The notes: generated from the sequence alone by a model not told the origin. A DNA stretch of 64,000 nt from Flavobacterium sp. HSC-32F16 (GCF_024171645.1 NZ_JALKAC010000010.1:62001-126000), one strand, 5' to 3'. Positions 9,164 to 18,799 are shown, counted from the first letter of the stretch. Numbers and translations: made by a program.

Positions 9164-10054
9164 TTAACTAATCAATGAGATAAAAAACTGGGATTTTTCT
9201 TTAAGTGTTAATCTCTTATCTACTAAAACAGGAAGCCTTACAATTAGATACACAAACCTAAACATGTAATAATTTAGGATAAAAGAATTTTTTCTGAAAT
9301 ACTTAAACATTCCATCGTTGATCATAATTCTTTTCTTTGCTGAAAAATCTTCTTCGGCAACGCTTGCTCCCTCTAGATGTATTATTTTGGGATCTTTAAT
9401 CAAATAGCGTTTTAATTCTAATTTGTGTATTTGCAACTGCAAATCCGTCTCTTCAAAATACATAAAAAAAATTGGATCAAATTTTCCTGCTTTAAAAAAC
9501 AAGTCTTTTGTCAAAAACAAATCTGCTCCAGTTATGTAATCAACTTCTAAATAGGAATTATTATCAAATTTTGGAATGTACTTTGTAAATGGGAATCTAA
9601 ATAACTTCGATAGATAATTATTTATAACATTGAAAATAATTTTTCTTTTAAAAGGGAACTTCTCTGCTGAATGGATAAAATCTTCTTTTTCATCCACTAA
9701 CATGCTTCCTAAACATCCTATATTTAAGTTAGAATTTTTTCTATAAAAATCTAAAAAATGGAAAATTGCATTATTTAACAAGATAGTATCTGAATTCAAA
9801 AGAAATAAATGTTCTCCCTTAGCAAATTCTGCACCTAAGTTATTAGCCTTTCCAAAACCTAAATTTTCCTTTGATTCTATAAGTAAAACTTCAGGAAAAT
9901 TTTCTTTTACAAACTCCTGTGAACCATCTATTGATGCGTTATCAACAATAATAATTTCAAAATTAACCTCTTTTGTATTTCTGTAAATTGATGCAATACA
10001 GTTTGCTAATAATTCTTTAGTATTATAATTTACTATAATGATTGAAACATCCAT
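9164..10054 (-). CDS. Glycosyltransferase family 2, WbbL-like
   Basis: A 296-residue GT2 enzyme starting MDVSIIIVNYNTKELLANC. The motifs IIIVDNASIDGS and LLNSDTILLNNA (DXD equivalent, about residue 87) and the downstream EETDLQLQIHK segment are typical of the rhamnosyltransferase-like WbbL branch. This would fit with the rfb genes present in the same operon, but donor identity is inferred. It abuts the next gene upstream with no gap (10054/10055). Confidence 0.85.
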   Translation of the reverse strand: MDVSIIIVNYNTKELLANCIASIYRNTKEVNFEIIIVDNASIDGSQEFVKENFPEVLLIESKENLGFGKANNLGAEFAKGEHLFLLNSDTILLNNAIFHFLDFYRKNSNLNIGCLGSMLVDEKEDFIHSAEKFPFKRKIIFNVINNYLSKLFRFPFTKYIPKFDNNSYLEVDYITGADLFLTKDLFFKAGKFDPIFFMYFEETDLQLQIHKLELKRYLIKDPKIIHLEGASVAEEDFSAKKRIMINDGMFKYFRKNSFILNYYMFRFVYLIVRLPVLVDKRLTLKEKSQFFISLIS

Positions 10055-11194
10055 TTACAATTCCTTAATTACTTTAACATTCATGAATGTGATTATATTA
10101 TGACAAATATTCTTCCAATAAAAATTTTCATATGCAAAATTCTGAATAGAAACACAGTCCTGAAATAATTTTTCTTCAGCATTTACTTTTTCATTTAGAA
10201 CTTTAGAAAGTTCAATGTGATTGCCAATTGGAAAAATACCTCCCAATCTCGCATTATCTGTAACATCATACGCTGTATTTAGATCAGTTGAAACAACCAT
10301 ACATCCAGATTTAATAGCTTCGAGAAAAACTAGTGGAAAGCCTTCGGATATTGATGTTAAAACGAAAATCTTTGCTCTTTTATATTTATAATTTAAAGCT
10401 TTACGATCAGAAATTGGACCTGTGAATGAAATTTTATCTGTAAGATCAGGATTGTTATTCATGAACTCATCGATATAAGTATTAAAGCTTTCCTCAATTG
10501 GACCAATAATTTCCAGTTTCCACTTATCATTTAATTTTGAAAACTCTTTGAATCCTTCAAGGAGTACTTCATTATTTTTTTCAAATGATCCTATACGACC
10601 AACCGTAATAATTAAATTTTCTTTATCGGCGTAATCTACATCTTTCCTTACCCCATAATCGTAAAAACCGTTTGGAATATATTTAACCACGTTTTTAAAT
10701 ATATCTTGTGTTATCGCAAATTCATGAAGTTTTTTACTTTCTAAACTAACTAAATCAATTTTTTTTAGAAGGATTTTGTATATAAATTCTTTAACACGAG
10801 TAAATTTCCAACTTCTAATTGAATCATTTACATCCATTTTTAAATAAACTCTGGCTTCCGGATTTCTAAAATTCAAAACTTTAAAAATATACAATAAAAA
10901 CAATTGTTTTATAGAGAAATCGTAAACCTGTAAAACATCGAATTTTTTAAAGTTAAAAAAAATAAAATTTAATAAATTTAGAAAGTTGCTCTTAAAAACT
11001 TGTTTTATAAAAACTTGTTTTAAACCTTTAACATCTGTTTCTAAATATGGATAATCACCATTATTGTAGCTTGCAACTGTAGATTCATAATTAAATTCTT
11101 TATAAAGAACATAAGGAATCATACCAATATCCTTAATAAGATGGACATTTTCGCATGGAGTAAAAATTGTCAAAAATCTAATATTCCTATCCAT
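10055..11194 (-). CDS. Glycosyltransferase family 4
   Basis: A 379-residue GT-B enzyme. The C-terminal donor site is clear: ITVGRIGSFEKNNE, then EGFPLVFLEAIKSGCMVVSTD. The N-terminal half is hydrophobic and basic, with ILLKKIDLVSLESKK preceding the hinge, consistent with peripheral membrane association. It overlaps the upstream GT2 gene by 8 bp. No specific donor can be deduced. Confidence 0.85.
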   Translation of the reverse strand: MDRNIRFLTIFTPCENVHLIKDIGMIPYVLYKEFNYESTVASYNNGDYPYLETDVKGLKQVFIKQVFKSNFLNLLNFIFFNFKKFDVLQVYDFSIKQLFLLYIFKVLNFRNPEARVYLKMDVNDSIRSWKFTRVKEFIYKILLKKIDLVSLESKKLHEFAITQDIFKNVVKYIPNGFYDYGVRKDVDYADKENLIITVGRIGSFEKNNEVLLEGFKEFSKLNDKWKLEIIGPIEESFNTYIDEFMNNNPDLTDKISFTGPISDRKALNYKYKRAKIFVLTSISEGFPLVFLEAIKSGCMVVSTDLNTAYDVTDNARLGGIFPIGNHIELSKVLNEKVNAEEKLFQDCVSIQNFAYENFYWKNICHNIITFMNVKVIKEL

Positions 11195-12155
11195 TTTGAC
11201 TTTTATTAAGATAACTTGAATAAAGCTTAATTAAGGGTGTATGACATATGAAAAATTTAACAAAACCTTTGAAACCAGTTCCAATTAAGAAATTTGAATG
11301 ATAAATTGCTCTTTCAAAATGTCTGTCTTTAATAAAATTAGTTGCTAGAAAATTATGGTGCAATTCTTTAAGTTTTTTAATATCAATATCATCACTTGGA
11401 TATTTATTAATATAGTATTTCTTTATATCCAAAACGGCATTTTCAAATTTTTCAGTCTTTTCGTAGTTACTTTTATTATTACTGATAGACCCATCTGCAA
11501 CTGTGTAAGTTATAGTCTCTACGGGCATATATTTAAACTTCGTATGTTGTATCATTTCTAACCACATTGGGTAATCTTCCATTAGAAAACCAAGAGTTAT
11601 AAATTTATCGAAATCAATATATTTACAGAAAATTTCTTTCCTAAAAATCACTGTTCCCGCTGAAATAAAATTACCTTTAAGTAAATTTTGGTACATTTTT
11701 TTTTCATCAACAACAATTGTTTTTGAACTGCTAAAAATTTCAGTATTATCATTTAAGCTGACATTCACTATTCTATAGTCAGTAAAAACCAATCCAAAGC
11801 TTTTCTCTTTTTCTAAAAACTCGACCTGCATTTCGATTTTATGAGGATTGTGCCACCAATCATCACCTGCACAAACTCCTAAATATCTGCCTCTGCTTTT
11901 TTGTATACAATCAGTATAATTTTTAAGCAGTCCTTTATTTGGCTGTTTATCCATAAGGTGGATGATATCAGGATATTCTTCAGCATATTTTTCACAAATT
12001 AGCCTCGTGTTATCATTTGGAGATGCATCCTCACCAATAATAATTTCAAATTTATATTTTGTTTGTTGCTCTAATACACTTTTAATTGTACGTTCAATTG
12101 TAGCTTCTTGGTTATAACAAAGGATAACTACTGATATAAGAGGTTCTTCTGACAT
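11187..12155 (-). CDS. Glycosyltransferase family 2
   Basis: A 322-residue GT2 enzyme. ISVVILCYNQEATIERTIKS and IIIGEDASPNDNT form the nucleotide-binding core, and GVCAGDDWWHNPHKI carries the DD metal-binding motif at about residue 97. The C-terminus is not membrane-spanning. It abuts the flippase gene upstream (12155/12156), so it is part of the same transcript. The acceptor is unknown. Confidence 0.87.
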   Translation of the reverse strand: MSEEPLISVVILCYNQEATIERTIKSVLEQQTKYKFEIIIGEDASPNDNTRLICEKYAEEYPDIIHLMDKQPNKGLLKNYTDCIQKSRGRYLGVCAGDDWWHNPHKIEMQVEFLEKEKSFGLVFTDYRIVNVSLNDNTEIFSSSKTIVVDEKKMYQNLLKGNFISAGTVIFRKEIFCKYIDFDKFITLGFLMEDYPMWLEMIQHTKFKYMPVETITYTVADGSISNNKSNYEKTEKFENAVLDIKKYYINKYPSDDIDIKKLKELHHNFLATNFIKDRHFERAIYHSNFLIGTGFKGFVKFFICHTPLIKLYSSYLNKSQNG

Positions 12156-13637
12156 TTATTTTCTTTTTATTATTCTGTTAAGAAGTATTTTCATATCCAT
12201 AATTAAACTTAAATTATATACTGAATAGATAATAGAAAATAGTAATGCAATAACAGAGAGTGTTAAACGAAAAAAACCCGTTAAATATTCATGAGAAGAA
12301 AAAGCCGCTGCTAAAAAAACAAACATTATAAATATAACTTTAATATTTTTAATAGATATGTTTATACCAAACCGCAAGTAACTATATAGATATGTAAATA
12401 ACATTGCTAAAAACTGAGAGATAAAAAAAGACAAACCGACACTAAAAAAACCATAAAAATCCCAACTTAAATAAATCAGAGCTAAGTATATTAAGGTATA
12501 AGAAATACTAAAAAAAACATATAGTTTTCCTAATCCCTTGGCTAAAAATACATAACCGCATGCCCAAGCAATTATTTTGAAGAAATCCCCCATGACCTGC
12601 CATTTTAAAATAGCCACAGAACCCATGAATTTTGAAGAATATAATACTTTAACAGCTATATCAGCAAAACCAACCATACCAATTATTATAGGTGATCCCA
12701 GAAGAAGAACAATATATAATTGTGTATTTACTGCGAGATTTAATTTCTTATTATCATCATGAATTGATGCCAGTTTTGGATAGTAATCTCCGGCCATAGC
12801 ACCTAAAACAATCGAAAGATACATTGTAGCAATTGTATTTGCGGCAGTAAATAAACCTACCCCTTCAACTCCTACTTTATCAGAAATAAATCCTCTCAGT
12901 AATAATGACATTAACTGGTCAAACGCACTTACAAGTATGGTAAAAATCCCAATTCTAATCATACCTCTTGCGCTTAACCAAGATTCTTTAAATGAAATCT
13001 TTCCGTATTTAGGAATATCTAACTCTCTATAAAAATAATAAGTCACTAAAAAGCTTACAAGACTCCCCACCACTAGAGAAGAAATAATCCCCTTCTCCTT
13101 CAATAAGATATATAATATAACTGAGAAAAATGAGCTAATGATGTTTGAAACGACTGATGCCTTAGCCATTAGTGAAATTGACCTTTTTCCCTGCATTACA
13201 GACGTAAACCCAGAACTTAATGTCAAAAAAAATATTGAAGTTGATAAAAATACAAATCCAATAGCATAAGTATTGTTGTTAAACAAAAACTGACTTAAAG
13301 GTAAGCTAAAGACAATTGTTATTAAAGCTCCAAAAAAAGCAGAAATTAAAACCCATCTGTTAAAGATTTTTACCGTTTTTGATAAACTAGTATTATCTTG
13401 ATTACTGTCTGCAATCGAAATATCTCTAACCCCACTAAAAGGTAGTCCTAAACCCGCTATATTTTTAATCATATCACTAGCGGTAGTCAATATACCAACA
13501 ATTCCAACACCAGAGGCGCCTAGAATGACGGCAACAATTTTGGTTTTAACTAAGGAAATTAAAATGTTTATAATTTGACTTCCTCCAACAGTTCCTGTAG
13601 ACTTTAAAACTGCCTTAGACTCTTGATTTTCACTCAT
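12156..13637 (-). CDS. O-antigen/polysaccharide flippase (Wzx, MATE-like)
   Basis: A 493-residue polytopic membrane protein with about 12-14 hydrophobic helices spread over the whole length. The N-terminus GGSQIINILISLVKTKIVAV and the following GASGVGIVGILT are typical of Wzx/RfbX-type O-antigen translocases, which flip undecaprenyl-linked repeat units across the inner membrane. It is coupled end to end with glycosyltransferase genes on both sides. Together with the EpsG-like protein it implies Wzx/Wzy-dependent assembly. Confidence 0.9.
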   Translation of the reverse strand: MSENQESKAVLKSTGTVGGSQIINILISLVKTKIVAVILGASGVGIVGILTTASDMIKNIAGLGLPFSGVRDISIADSNQDNTSLSKTVKIFNRWVLISAFFGALITIVFSLPLSQFLFNNNTYAIGFVFLSTSIFFLTLSSGFTSVMQGKRSISLMAKASVVSNIISSFFSVILYILLKEKGIISSLVVGSLVSFLVTYYFYRELDIPKYGKISFKESWLSARGMIRIGIFTILVSAFDQLMSLLLRGFISDKVGVEGVGLFTAANTIATMYLSIVLGAMAGDYYPKLASIHDDNKKLNLAVNTQLYIVLLLGSPIIIGMVGFADIAVKVLYSSKFMGSVAILKWQVMGDFFKIIAWACGYVFLAKGLGKLYVFFSISYTLIYLALIYLSWDFYGFFSVGLSFFISQFLAMLFTYLYSYLRFGINISIKNIKVIFIMFVFLAAAFSSHEYLTGFFRLTLSVIALLFSIIYSVYNLSLIMDMKILLNRIIKRK

Positions 13638-14651
13638 CTAAATTTGAAATCCTATCTCTTTATATTGGTCTTTAAATCTATTAGCCCATCTAAGCCAATT
13701 ATCTACAGAAATCAATTTATCAGTATTTTTATTAAGTATTTTTATTATATCATCTTCTAATATATCCTTTGGATAGCCTGACATTGGATTTAGTTCATCA
13801 GTAAACCATGACTCATTCAAAATATCGTTATAAATAAAAGGATTAAAGTCTATTCCTGTGAACATATTAGTAGCGGAAGAACTGAAACTTGTAGTCACAA
13901 CATCTTTTTTAAAAACACCGTACCTAGCCTCTTTTTCTGTATTATAAAAGTTTAAAGCTTTTATTAGCTGTTCATCCTCGTTTACTACTCCTGAAAAATT
14001 ATTCCATAAGTGTGAATAATATTTTTTAGAAAAAATAGCGCCTGCAACATTATAAATTGTATAGTAATTGATTTTGCTTTTATTTTTAATTCTCAATTTA
14101 TGCATTATTGACCAAATTTTAAATGGGTTACTAGCAAAAAATTTTTTAAATAAAAATTCATTTTTTATTAAAAGAGAGGGTTTGATTTCATTTATGCTTT
14201 GAGATATCTCTTTAAGTTTTCCAGAAACCAACCTTGGATTACCAAAACAGAATAGTTTTAATATACACAATTTATTTGTTTCTAACAAATTGTAAATTTC
14301 ATCTATATAAATCTTCTCTGTAAACCAGAAATCGTCTTCTAACAATATAAAATACTTATCCTTGTTCTCGTTAATACTGGACAACCAGAATTGGGTTGGG
14401 ATCTCCATTTCCTTTATAACTTGTCCTTGAGAAATAAATTTTTCTATTTTGTTTACCTTTTCATCATAAAATGGGGATAGTTTTACCTTAACGCTAGGAT
14501 ACTTATCTTTTATTTTTTGTAAGTATTTAGGATGAGTCCCATCATCTAATATTATGATAGACAAATTATCATCAATTACATTTAACAAAATGCTTTGAAT
14601 ACATCTGTCTAAATAATATGGTCTGTTAAATGATTTTATAAAAACATTCAT
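13638..14651 (-). CDS. Glycosyltransferase-like protein (GT-A fold)
   Basis: A 337-residue protein starting MNVFIKSFNRPYYLDRCIQS, which looks like a GT2-type nucleotide-binding start. LSIIILDDGTHPKYL and FILLEDDFWFTEK supply the acidic motifs. I chose the ATG at 14649-14651. The open frame extends 14 codons further, but that would overlap the preceding acyltransferase gene, and the glycosyltransferase core begins at this methionine. The family is less standard than the other GT2 genes here, so the sugar and even the activity are inferred. Confidence 0.7.
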   Translation of the reverse strand: MNVFIKSFNRPYYLDRCIQSILLNVIDDNLSIIILDDGTHPKYLQKIKDKYPSVKVKLSPFYDEKVNKIEKFISQGQVIKEMEIPTQFWLSSINENKDKYFILLEDDFWFTEKIYIDEIYNLLETNKLCILKLFCFGNPRLVSGKLKEISQSINEIKPSLLIKNEFLFKKFFASNPFKIWSIMHKLRIKNKSKINYYTIYNVAGAIFSKKYYSHLWNNFSGVVNEDEQLIKALNFYNTEKEARYGVFKKDVVTTSFSSSATNMFTGIDFNPFIYNDILNESWFTDELNPMSGYPKDILEDDIIKILNKNTDKLISVDNWLRWANRFKDQYKEIGFQI

Positions 14652-14661
14652 ATATAATTTA

Positions 14662-15255
14662 TTAGATACTTTTAAGAATTTTTGCAGGCACACCCCCTAT
14701 AATAACATTAGGTGGGAATTTTCCCGAAACAACAGCTCCAGTAGCAACTATTGAATTATCACCAATTTCGGAATTCTTTAAAATAACAACATTATTACCA
14801 ATCCAAACATTTAAACCAATTATAACTTTACCAATTTCTCCTAATTGATTTCTATTATGAGGCTCTATTCCATGTGCTTCATGATCCATTACAGTAACAT
14901 TTTGCCCAATCAATGAATTATCACCAATCTCAATATAGTTTGCTGCTAAAAGAAAAATATTATTATTTGTCTTAACATTGTCTCCGATTTTTATTCTTGA
15001 GTTATCATAACGAGCTTGAATTTCGATGCTTCCGCGTCTGTTAAAACCTCCGATCTTATAACCAAACAAGCAATCATATCCAATTTCAACATACCCTTTA
15101 CCAGTACAAACTGTATGTTGTTGTATTTCTAATCTTTTCTTAAAAGTAATTTTATTTAAAAATAAAGCACGACAATTAGGAAGTAAAAACAAATAAAAAA
15201 AATTACTCCGACGAATAAAAGTGCTAAGTAATATTCTAAACCTATTAAACACCAT
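14662..15255 (-). CDS. Hexapeptide-repeat acyltransferase (LbH), probable sugar O-acetyltransferase
   Basis: A 197-residue left-handed beta-helix protein. Hexapeptide repeats run from about residue 95 to the end (IEIGDNSLIGQNV, VIIGLNVWIGNNVVILKNSEIGDNSIVATGAVV), and it ends in NVIIGGVPAKILKSI, the usual C-terminus of acetyl-CoA-dependent sugar acetyltransferases. The catalytic histidine is likely in VTVMDHEAHGIEP. It overlaps the upstream aminotransferase by 11 bp and probably decorates the polysaccharide or an amino sugar. Confidence 0.85.
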   Translation of the reverse strand: MVFNRFRILLSTFIRRSNFFYLFLLPNCRALFLNKITFKKRLEIQQHTVCTGKGYVEIGYDCLFGYKIGGFNRRGSIEIQARYDNSRIKIGDNVKTNNNIFLLAANYIEIGDNSLIGQNVTVMDHEAHGIEPHNRNQLGEIGKVIIGLNVWIGNNVVILKNSEIGDNSIVATGAVVSGKFPPNVIIGGVPAKILKSI

Positions 15256-16351
15256 ACAAATTTATCTTATTAATGATAGTAGTAACGTCATCATCAGATA
15301 AAACAGGGCTTATTGGTAAACTTAAAACCTGTGCATGAATAATTTCTGAAATTGGAAAATTTAAAGTATTCCATTCTTTATATGCATCTTGTTTGTGAGG
15401 AGGAATAGGATAATGAATTACAGTTTGAATATCATTTTTAGACAAATAATTTTGAAGATCTGCTCTATTTGCTGTCCTTATTACAAAAAGATGCCAAACA
15501 TGAGCATCCCTTTCAGTAGTGGATGGTAATATTATTTTTTCATTAGTGATCTCTTTTAGATATCTTTCCGCTATTTTTCTCTTATATTCAGTCTCCTCAT
15601 CAAGCTTTGCTAACTTTACTGAAAGAAAAGCTGCCTGTAGTTCATCTAAACGACTATTAATTCCTTTGTATCTATTTTCATATTTTATATGAGAACCATA
15701 ATTTAATAAAGCTCTTATTGTTTCAGCAAGCTTATCATCAGAAGTTGTAATTGCACCACCATCTCCCAAAGCTCCTAAGTTCTTTCCTGGATAAAAACTA
15801 AATCCAGCTGCATCCCCAAAATTACCCGCCTTTTTTCCTGAATAGCTAATAGCACCGTGTGATTGGGCACAGTCTTCAATAACCTTTAGATTAAATTTTT
15901 TTGCAATTTCCATTATTGCATCCATTTCGCATAATTGACCATACAAATGAACCGGCAAAATAGCTACAGTCTTTCCAGTTATTAATTTTTCAATGTTCTC
16001 AGGATCCAAATTATAAGTTTCTAAATTTGGTTCTACTAATACAGGGATTAAATTATTTGCAGAGATTGCTAAAATACTAGCAATATATGTATTAGAAGGA
16101 ACTAAAATTTCGTCCCCATCTTTAAATATATGAAGTTCTTTGTAAGCTCTAATTATAAGAATTAAAGCGTCTAAACCATTAGCCACTCCAATACAATGCT
16201 TGGTATTACAATAATTTGCAAACTTTTCTTCAAATTCTTTTAATTCGGCTCCCATAATGTACCAACCAGAATCTAAAACACGTTCAAAAGTTTGAACTAA
16301 ATCTTTTTTATAGGTTTGATTGATCTGATAAAGATCTAAAAATTTTATCAT
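15245..16351 (-). CDS. dTDP-3-amino-3,6-dideoxyhexose transaminase (FdtB/QdtB-like)
   Basis: A DegT-family PLP aminotransferase of 368 residues. Cofactor-binding D160 is in VIEDCAQSHGA, and the Schiff-base lysine K190 is in FSFYPGKNLGALGDGGAITT, the sequence style of FdtB/QdtB. These enzymes aminate C3 of dTDP-3-keto-6-deoxyhexose. The preceding genes encode an acetyltransferase and two ketoisomerase-like cupins, which completes the pathway to dTDP-Fuc3NAc or dTDP-Qui3NAc. It overlaps the acyltransferase gene by 4 bp. Which stereoisomer is made cannot be settled here. Confidence 0.87.
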   Translation of the reverse strand: MIKFLDLYQINQTYKKDLVQTFERVLDSGWYIMGAELKEFEEKFANYCNTKHCIGVANGLDALILIIRAYKELHIFKDGDEILVPSNTYIASILAISANNLIPVLVEPNLETYNLDPENIEKLITGKTVAILPVHLYGQLCEMDAIMEIAKKFNLKVIEDCAQSHGAISYSGKKAGNFGDAAGFSFYPGKNLGALGDGGAITTSDDKLAETIRALLNYGSHIKYENRYKGINSRLDELQAAFLSVKLAKLDEETEYKRKIAERYLKEITNEKIILPSTTERDAHVWHLFVIRTANRADLQNYLSKNDIQTVIHYPIPPHKQDAYKEWNTLNFPISEIIHAQVLSLPISPVLSDDDVTTIINKINLYGV

Positions 16352-16899
16352 TTTAAAATTGGTTTATATCCATCTAAATAATACTCTTCTCCTGTTAGTT
16401 TATCTATTAAATTTATATCTAACAAAACACAATCTTGAGTTATATATCCTTTATGCTTTGCTGGATTACCATACCAAACTGTATAAGGATCGATAGATTT
16501 TGTTATTACACTTCCTGCTCCAATAAAGGCTAGTTCTCCTATTTCAATTCCAGCTATAATAGTTGAATTCGCACCTATAGAACAACCTTTTCTTAACATT
16601 GTTTGTTTAAATTCTTTAGGATATCTTTTTGACCGAGGTATTAAGTCGTTGGTAAATGTTACATTAGGACCTATAAAGACATTATCTTCAATCCTAACAC
16701 CATCCCAAATCTGAACTCCCGATTTAATAGTGACATTATCACCGATTAAAACATCATTTTCTATAAAGCAATTACAATTTATATTACAATTACTTCCTAT
16801 AACAGCCTTTTCTAAAATTACTGTAAACTGCCAAATAGAGGTACAATCTCCAATTCTAATAGATTGCACATCTGCTAATTGATGTATTTTACTATTCAT
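16348..16899 (-). CDS. dTDP-3-amino-3,6-dideoxyhexose N-acetyltransferase (FdtC/QdtC-like, LbH)
   Basis: A 183-residue left-handed beta-helix acyltransferase with hexapeptide repeats throughout (CTSIWQFTVILEKAVIGSNC, VQIWDGVRIEDNVFIGPNV). The motif TNDLIPRSKRYP is characteristic of the WbpD/QdtC/FdtC sugar N-acetyltransferases. It would acetylate the 3-amino group installed by the aminotransferase encoded just downstream. Start and stop overlap neighbouring genes by 4 bp each, which marks a compact biosynthetic cassette. Confidence 0.85.
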   Translation of the reverse strand: MNSKIHQLADVQSIRIGDCTSIWQFTVILEKAVIGSNCNINCNCFIENDVLIGDNVTIKSGVQIWDGVRIEDNVFIGPNVTFTNDLIPRSKRYPKEFKQTMLRKGCSIGANSTIIAGIEIGELAFIGAGSVITKSIDPYTVWYGNPAKHKGYITQDCVLLDINLIDKLTGEEYYLDGYKPILK

Positions 16900-17312
16900 T
16901 TTATATAATTCATGTAGTCTTCATAGTTCCTTAAATAATCTGTTTCCGCATAAGTATGTGATGCAAGAACTAAACAAATAGATCCTGAAGAAAAGTTTAT
17001 CTCCGATGCCCAAATTCCTGGTGGTATATGAAGCCCAAGATCCGGTCTATTAAGCAGTACTTGTCTTTTTGTTATTCCATCATCTAATAAAACTTCAAAA
17101 CTACCACTTGTAGCAACTAAAAACTGATGACATTCTTTATGGGCATGAGCCCCTCTAGATTCACCACCTGGTATATCATATAAATAAAAAATACGCTGAA
17201 TTGTAAAAGGAATCTCAATGTTATTATTTATTGATGTAATATGTCCATTTCTATCACCCTGCTGTTTGAGATACACAAGACTACAATCAAAAACAGTTTT
17301 TCTATTTGTCAT
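16896..17312 (-). CDS. dTDP-4-keto-6-deoxyglucose 3,4-ketoisomerase (FdtA/QdtA-like cupin)
   Basis: A 138-residue cupin. The motif ESRGAHAHKECHQF holds H56, H58 and H62, matching the HxH signature used for base catalysis in FdtA/QdtA, and YAETDYLRNYEDY near the end is also family-typical. It converts dTDP-4-keto-6-deoxyglucose (from RfbB at 21350) to the 3-keto isomer that the FdtB-like enzyme aminates. It overlaps its paralogue upstream by 11 bp. This copy has the intact active-site histidines. Confidence 0.85.
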   Translation of the reverse strand: MTNRKTVFDCSLVYLKQQGDRNGHITSINNNIEIPFTIQRIFYLYDIPGGESRGAHAHKECHQFLVATSGSFEVLLDDGITKRQVLLNRPDLGLHIPPGIWASEINFSSGSICLVLASHTYAETDYLRNYEDYMNYIK

Positions 17313-17706
17313 TAATCTCTTTTTTTAATTCTTCAAAATCTCTTATATAATCTTCCGTAGAAAAAAACTCACTAGAAACATGAAGAGCTAATGAATTTGT
17401 AGAAAAATTTTCAATATGCCTCCAAGTTTTTGCAGGCAAATACAAGCCATAGTAACTTCTATTCAAGGAATATTTCTCAAGTGAACCATCTATATTAGTA
17501 ATAATTACATCAAAACTACCACTTAGCGCTATAATAATCTCTTTTTGTGTTTTATAGGCATGTCCACCTCTTACTTCTCCGCCAGGAACATCGTAAGTCC
17601 AAAATGTTCTTTTAATTTCAAAAGGTACTTGATTTGGATACTGCATAAAAGTAAGATTACCTCTAGGATCATGAATTTTTGGGAAATCTATAATTAATGG
17701 TTTCAT
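17302..17706 (-). CDS. FdtA/WxcM-like cupin, divergent paralogue of the adjacent ketoisomerase
   Basis: A 134-residue cupin clearly related to the next gene: both share RxFWxYDxPGGExRG-like and SGSFxV blocks and a YIRDFEE/YLRNYED C-terminus. The active-site stretch here is EVRGGHAYKTQKEI, so H58 and H62 of the neighbour are replaced by Y51 and K55, and only H49 remains. Known relatives use both histidines, so this copy may catalyse a different step (for example the opposite stereochemistry), form a heteromer or be regulatory. The gene begins 12 bp after the Wzz-like gene upstream. Confidence 0.75.
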   Translation of the reverse strand: MKPLIIDFPKIHDPRGNLTFMQYPNQVPFEIKRTFWTYDVPGGEVRGGHAYKTQKEIIIALSGSFDVIITNIDGSLEKYSLNRSYYGLYLPAKTWRHIENFSTNSLALHVSSEFFSTEDYIRDFEELKKEINDK

Positions 17707-17718
17707 TATATGTAAAAA

Positions 17719-18792
17719 TTACTTTAAGTTAACTCCAGAAAACAGTTTCTTAAAAAATAAAAAAATAAAGATCATAAATACAGCTAAAAAACCCCCAATC
17801 ACAAGCCCTTTGGTTTTTCCAAAACGCTCTTTTGGCAACGGCAAAATCGGTCTGTCAATTATCTGAATCAAAGGTGTTTCTTTTCTAAGATTAACTTTTG
17901 CAAGTTCAGACTGTTTAACAAGCTCAGCAAGAATTGCTGTATTGGTTTGTACATCTACTTGTCTACGAGATGATGGTGCCCGCTGAACATTATGGGCAGG
18001 ATTTAACATAAATGTATTATCATTTGCTATCGCAACACCGCTTATAGCATTGTTCAATTCCCTTCTAATGGAGTCTGTCTGCCTATATAAAATCTCCATA
18101 TTCATACGGGCTTTCTTGCTTTTTGTTTCAACATAAAACTTACCCACCTGTGATGCAAGTGCCTCACAAAAATATGCAGAAAACAATTCATCACCCGAAG
18201 CGACCTCAATGGAAGTAATTGCAGTTTTTTTGTCTTTTTGTTCGACAGATAATGTACCCTTAGATAAATTATTATAAATTAGTCCTAAAATACTATCTTG
18301 AACTCTAGTAAAACTTTTACGATCACTATTTGGCAGAAATTGAACATTTTTAAACTTAGATTGTGTATTCCAGCTATCACGCCATTTATTAATATGAATA
18401 TACATCTCGGCTAAGGAAATTATCTTTCCTTCTACCTTAACCGGTGTCAATAAGGTTTTCTCAACCATACTACGAGATTTAAATAACTCTGTTAAGTTTG
18501 ATCCCGAAAAAACCCCGCCTCCATTACTGCTAACACCTAAACCTAAAGAACCTGCAAGACTAAATGCACCTCCTAGGCCTCCTGATGAATTTTCATCTTC
18601 TAAAACAAAAGATAATGTTGCGGTATAAATAGGCTTTTTGTTAAATGAGTACGCCACACCAAGCATACCTCCAATTATTCCTACAATTAAAATTACTTTC
18701 CATTGACTAAGAAAATAATTAAAATATTCCTTTACTTTTTCTAATACATCTTTAAGCAAAATTTCATCGCTTTCTGTAGCCATATTTTTCAT
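17719..18792 (-). CDS. Wzz-type chain-length determinant / polysaccharide co-polymerase
   Basis: A 357-residue protein with one transmembrane helix near the N-terminus (VILIVGIIGGMLGVAYSF), a periplasmic domain including a glycine- and serine-rich segment, and a second helix near the C-terminus (LVIGGFLAVFMIFIFLFF) preceded by the proline-rich IIDRPILPLPKERFG. This is the Wzz topology, without a kinase domain. I start it at the ATG 18790-18792, 8 bp after the stop of the export gene. A longer frame would need a TTG and overlap that gene. It should set chain length together with the SLBB export protein. Confidence 0.85.
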   Translation of the reverse strand: MKNMATESDEILLKDVLEKVKEYFNYFLSQWKVILIVGIIGGMLGVAYSFNKKPIYTATLSFVLEDENSSGGLGGAFSLAGSLGLGVSSNGGGVFSGSNLTELFKSRSMVEKTLLTPVKVEGKIISLAEMYIHINKWRDSWNTQSKFKNVQFLPNSDRKSFTRVQDSILGLIYNNLSKGTLSVEQKDKKTAITSIEVASGDELFSAYFCEALASQVGKFYVETKSKKARMNMEILYRQTDSIRRELNNAISGVAIANDNTFMLNPAHNVQRAPSSRRQVDVQTNTAILAELVKQSELAKVNLRKETPLIQIIDRPILPLPKERFGKTKGLVIGGFLAVFMIFIFLFFKKLFSGVNLK

Positions 18793-18799
18793 TAAAAAT

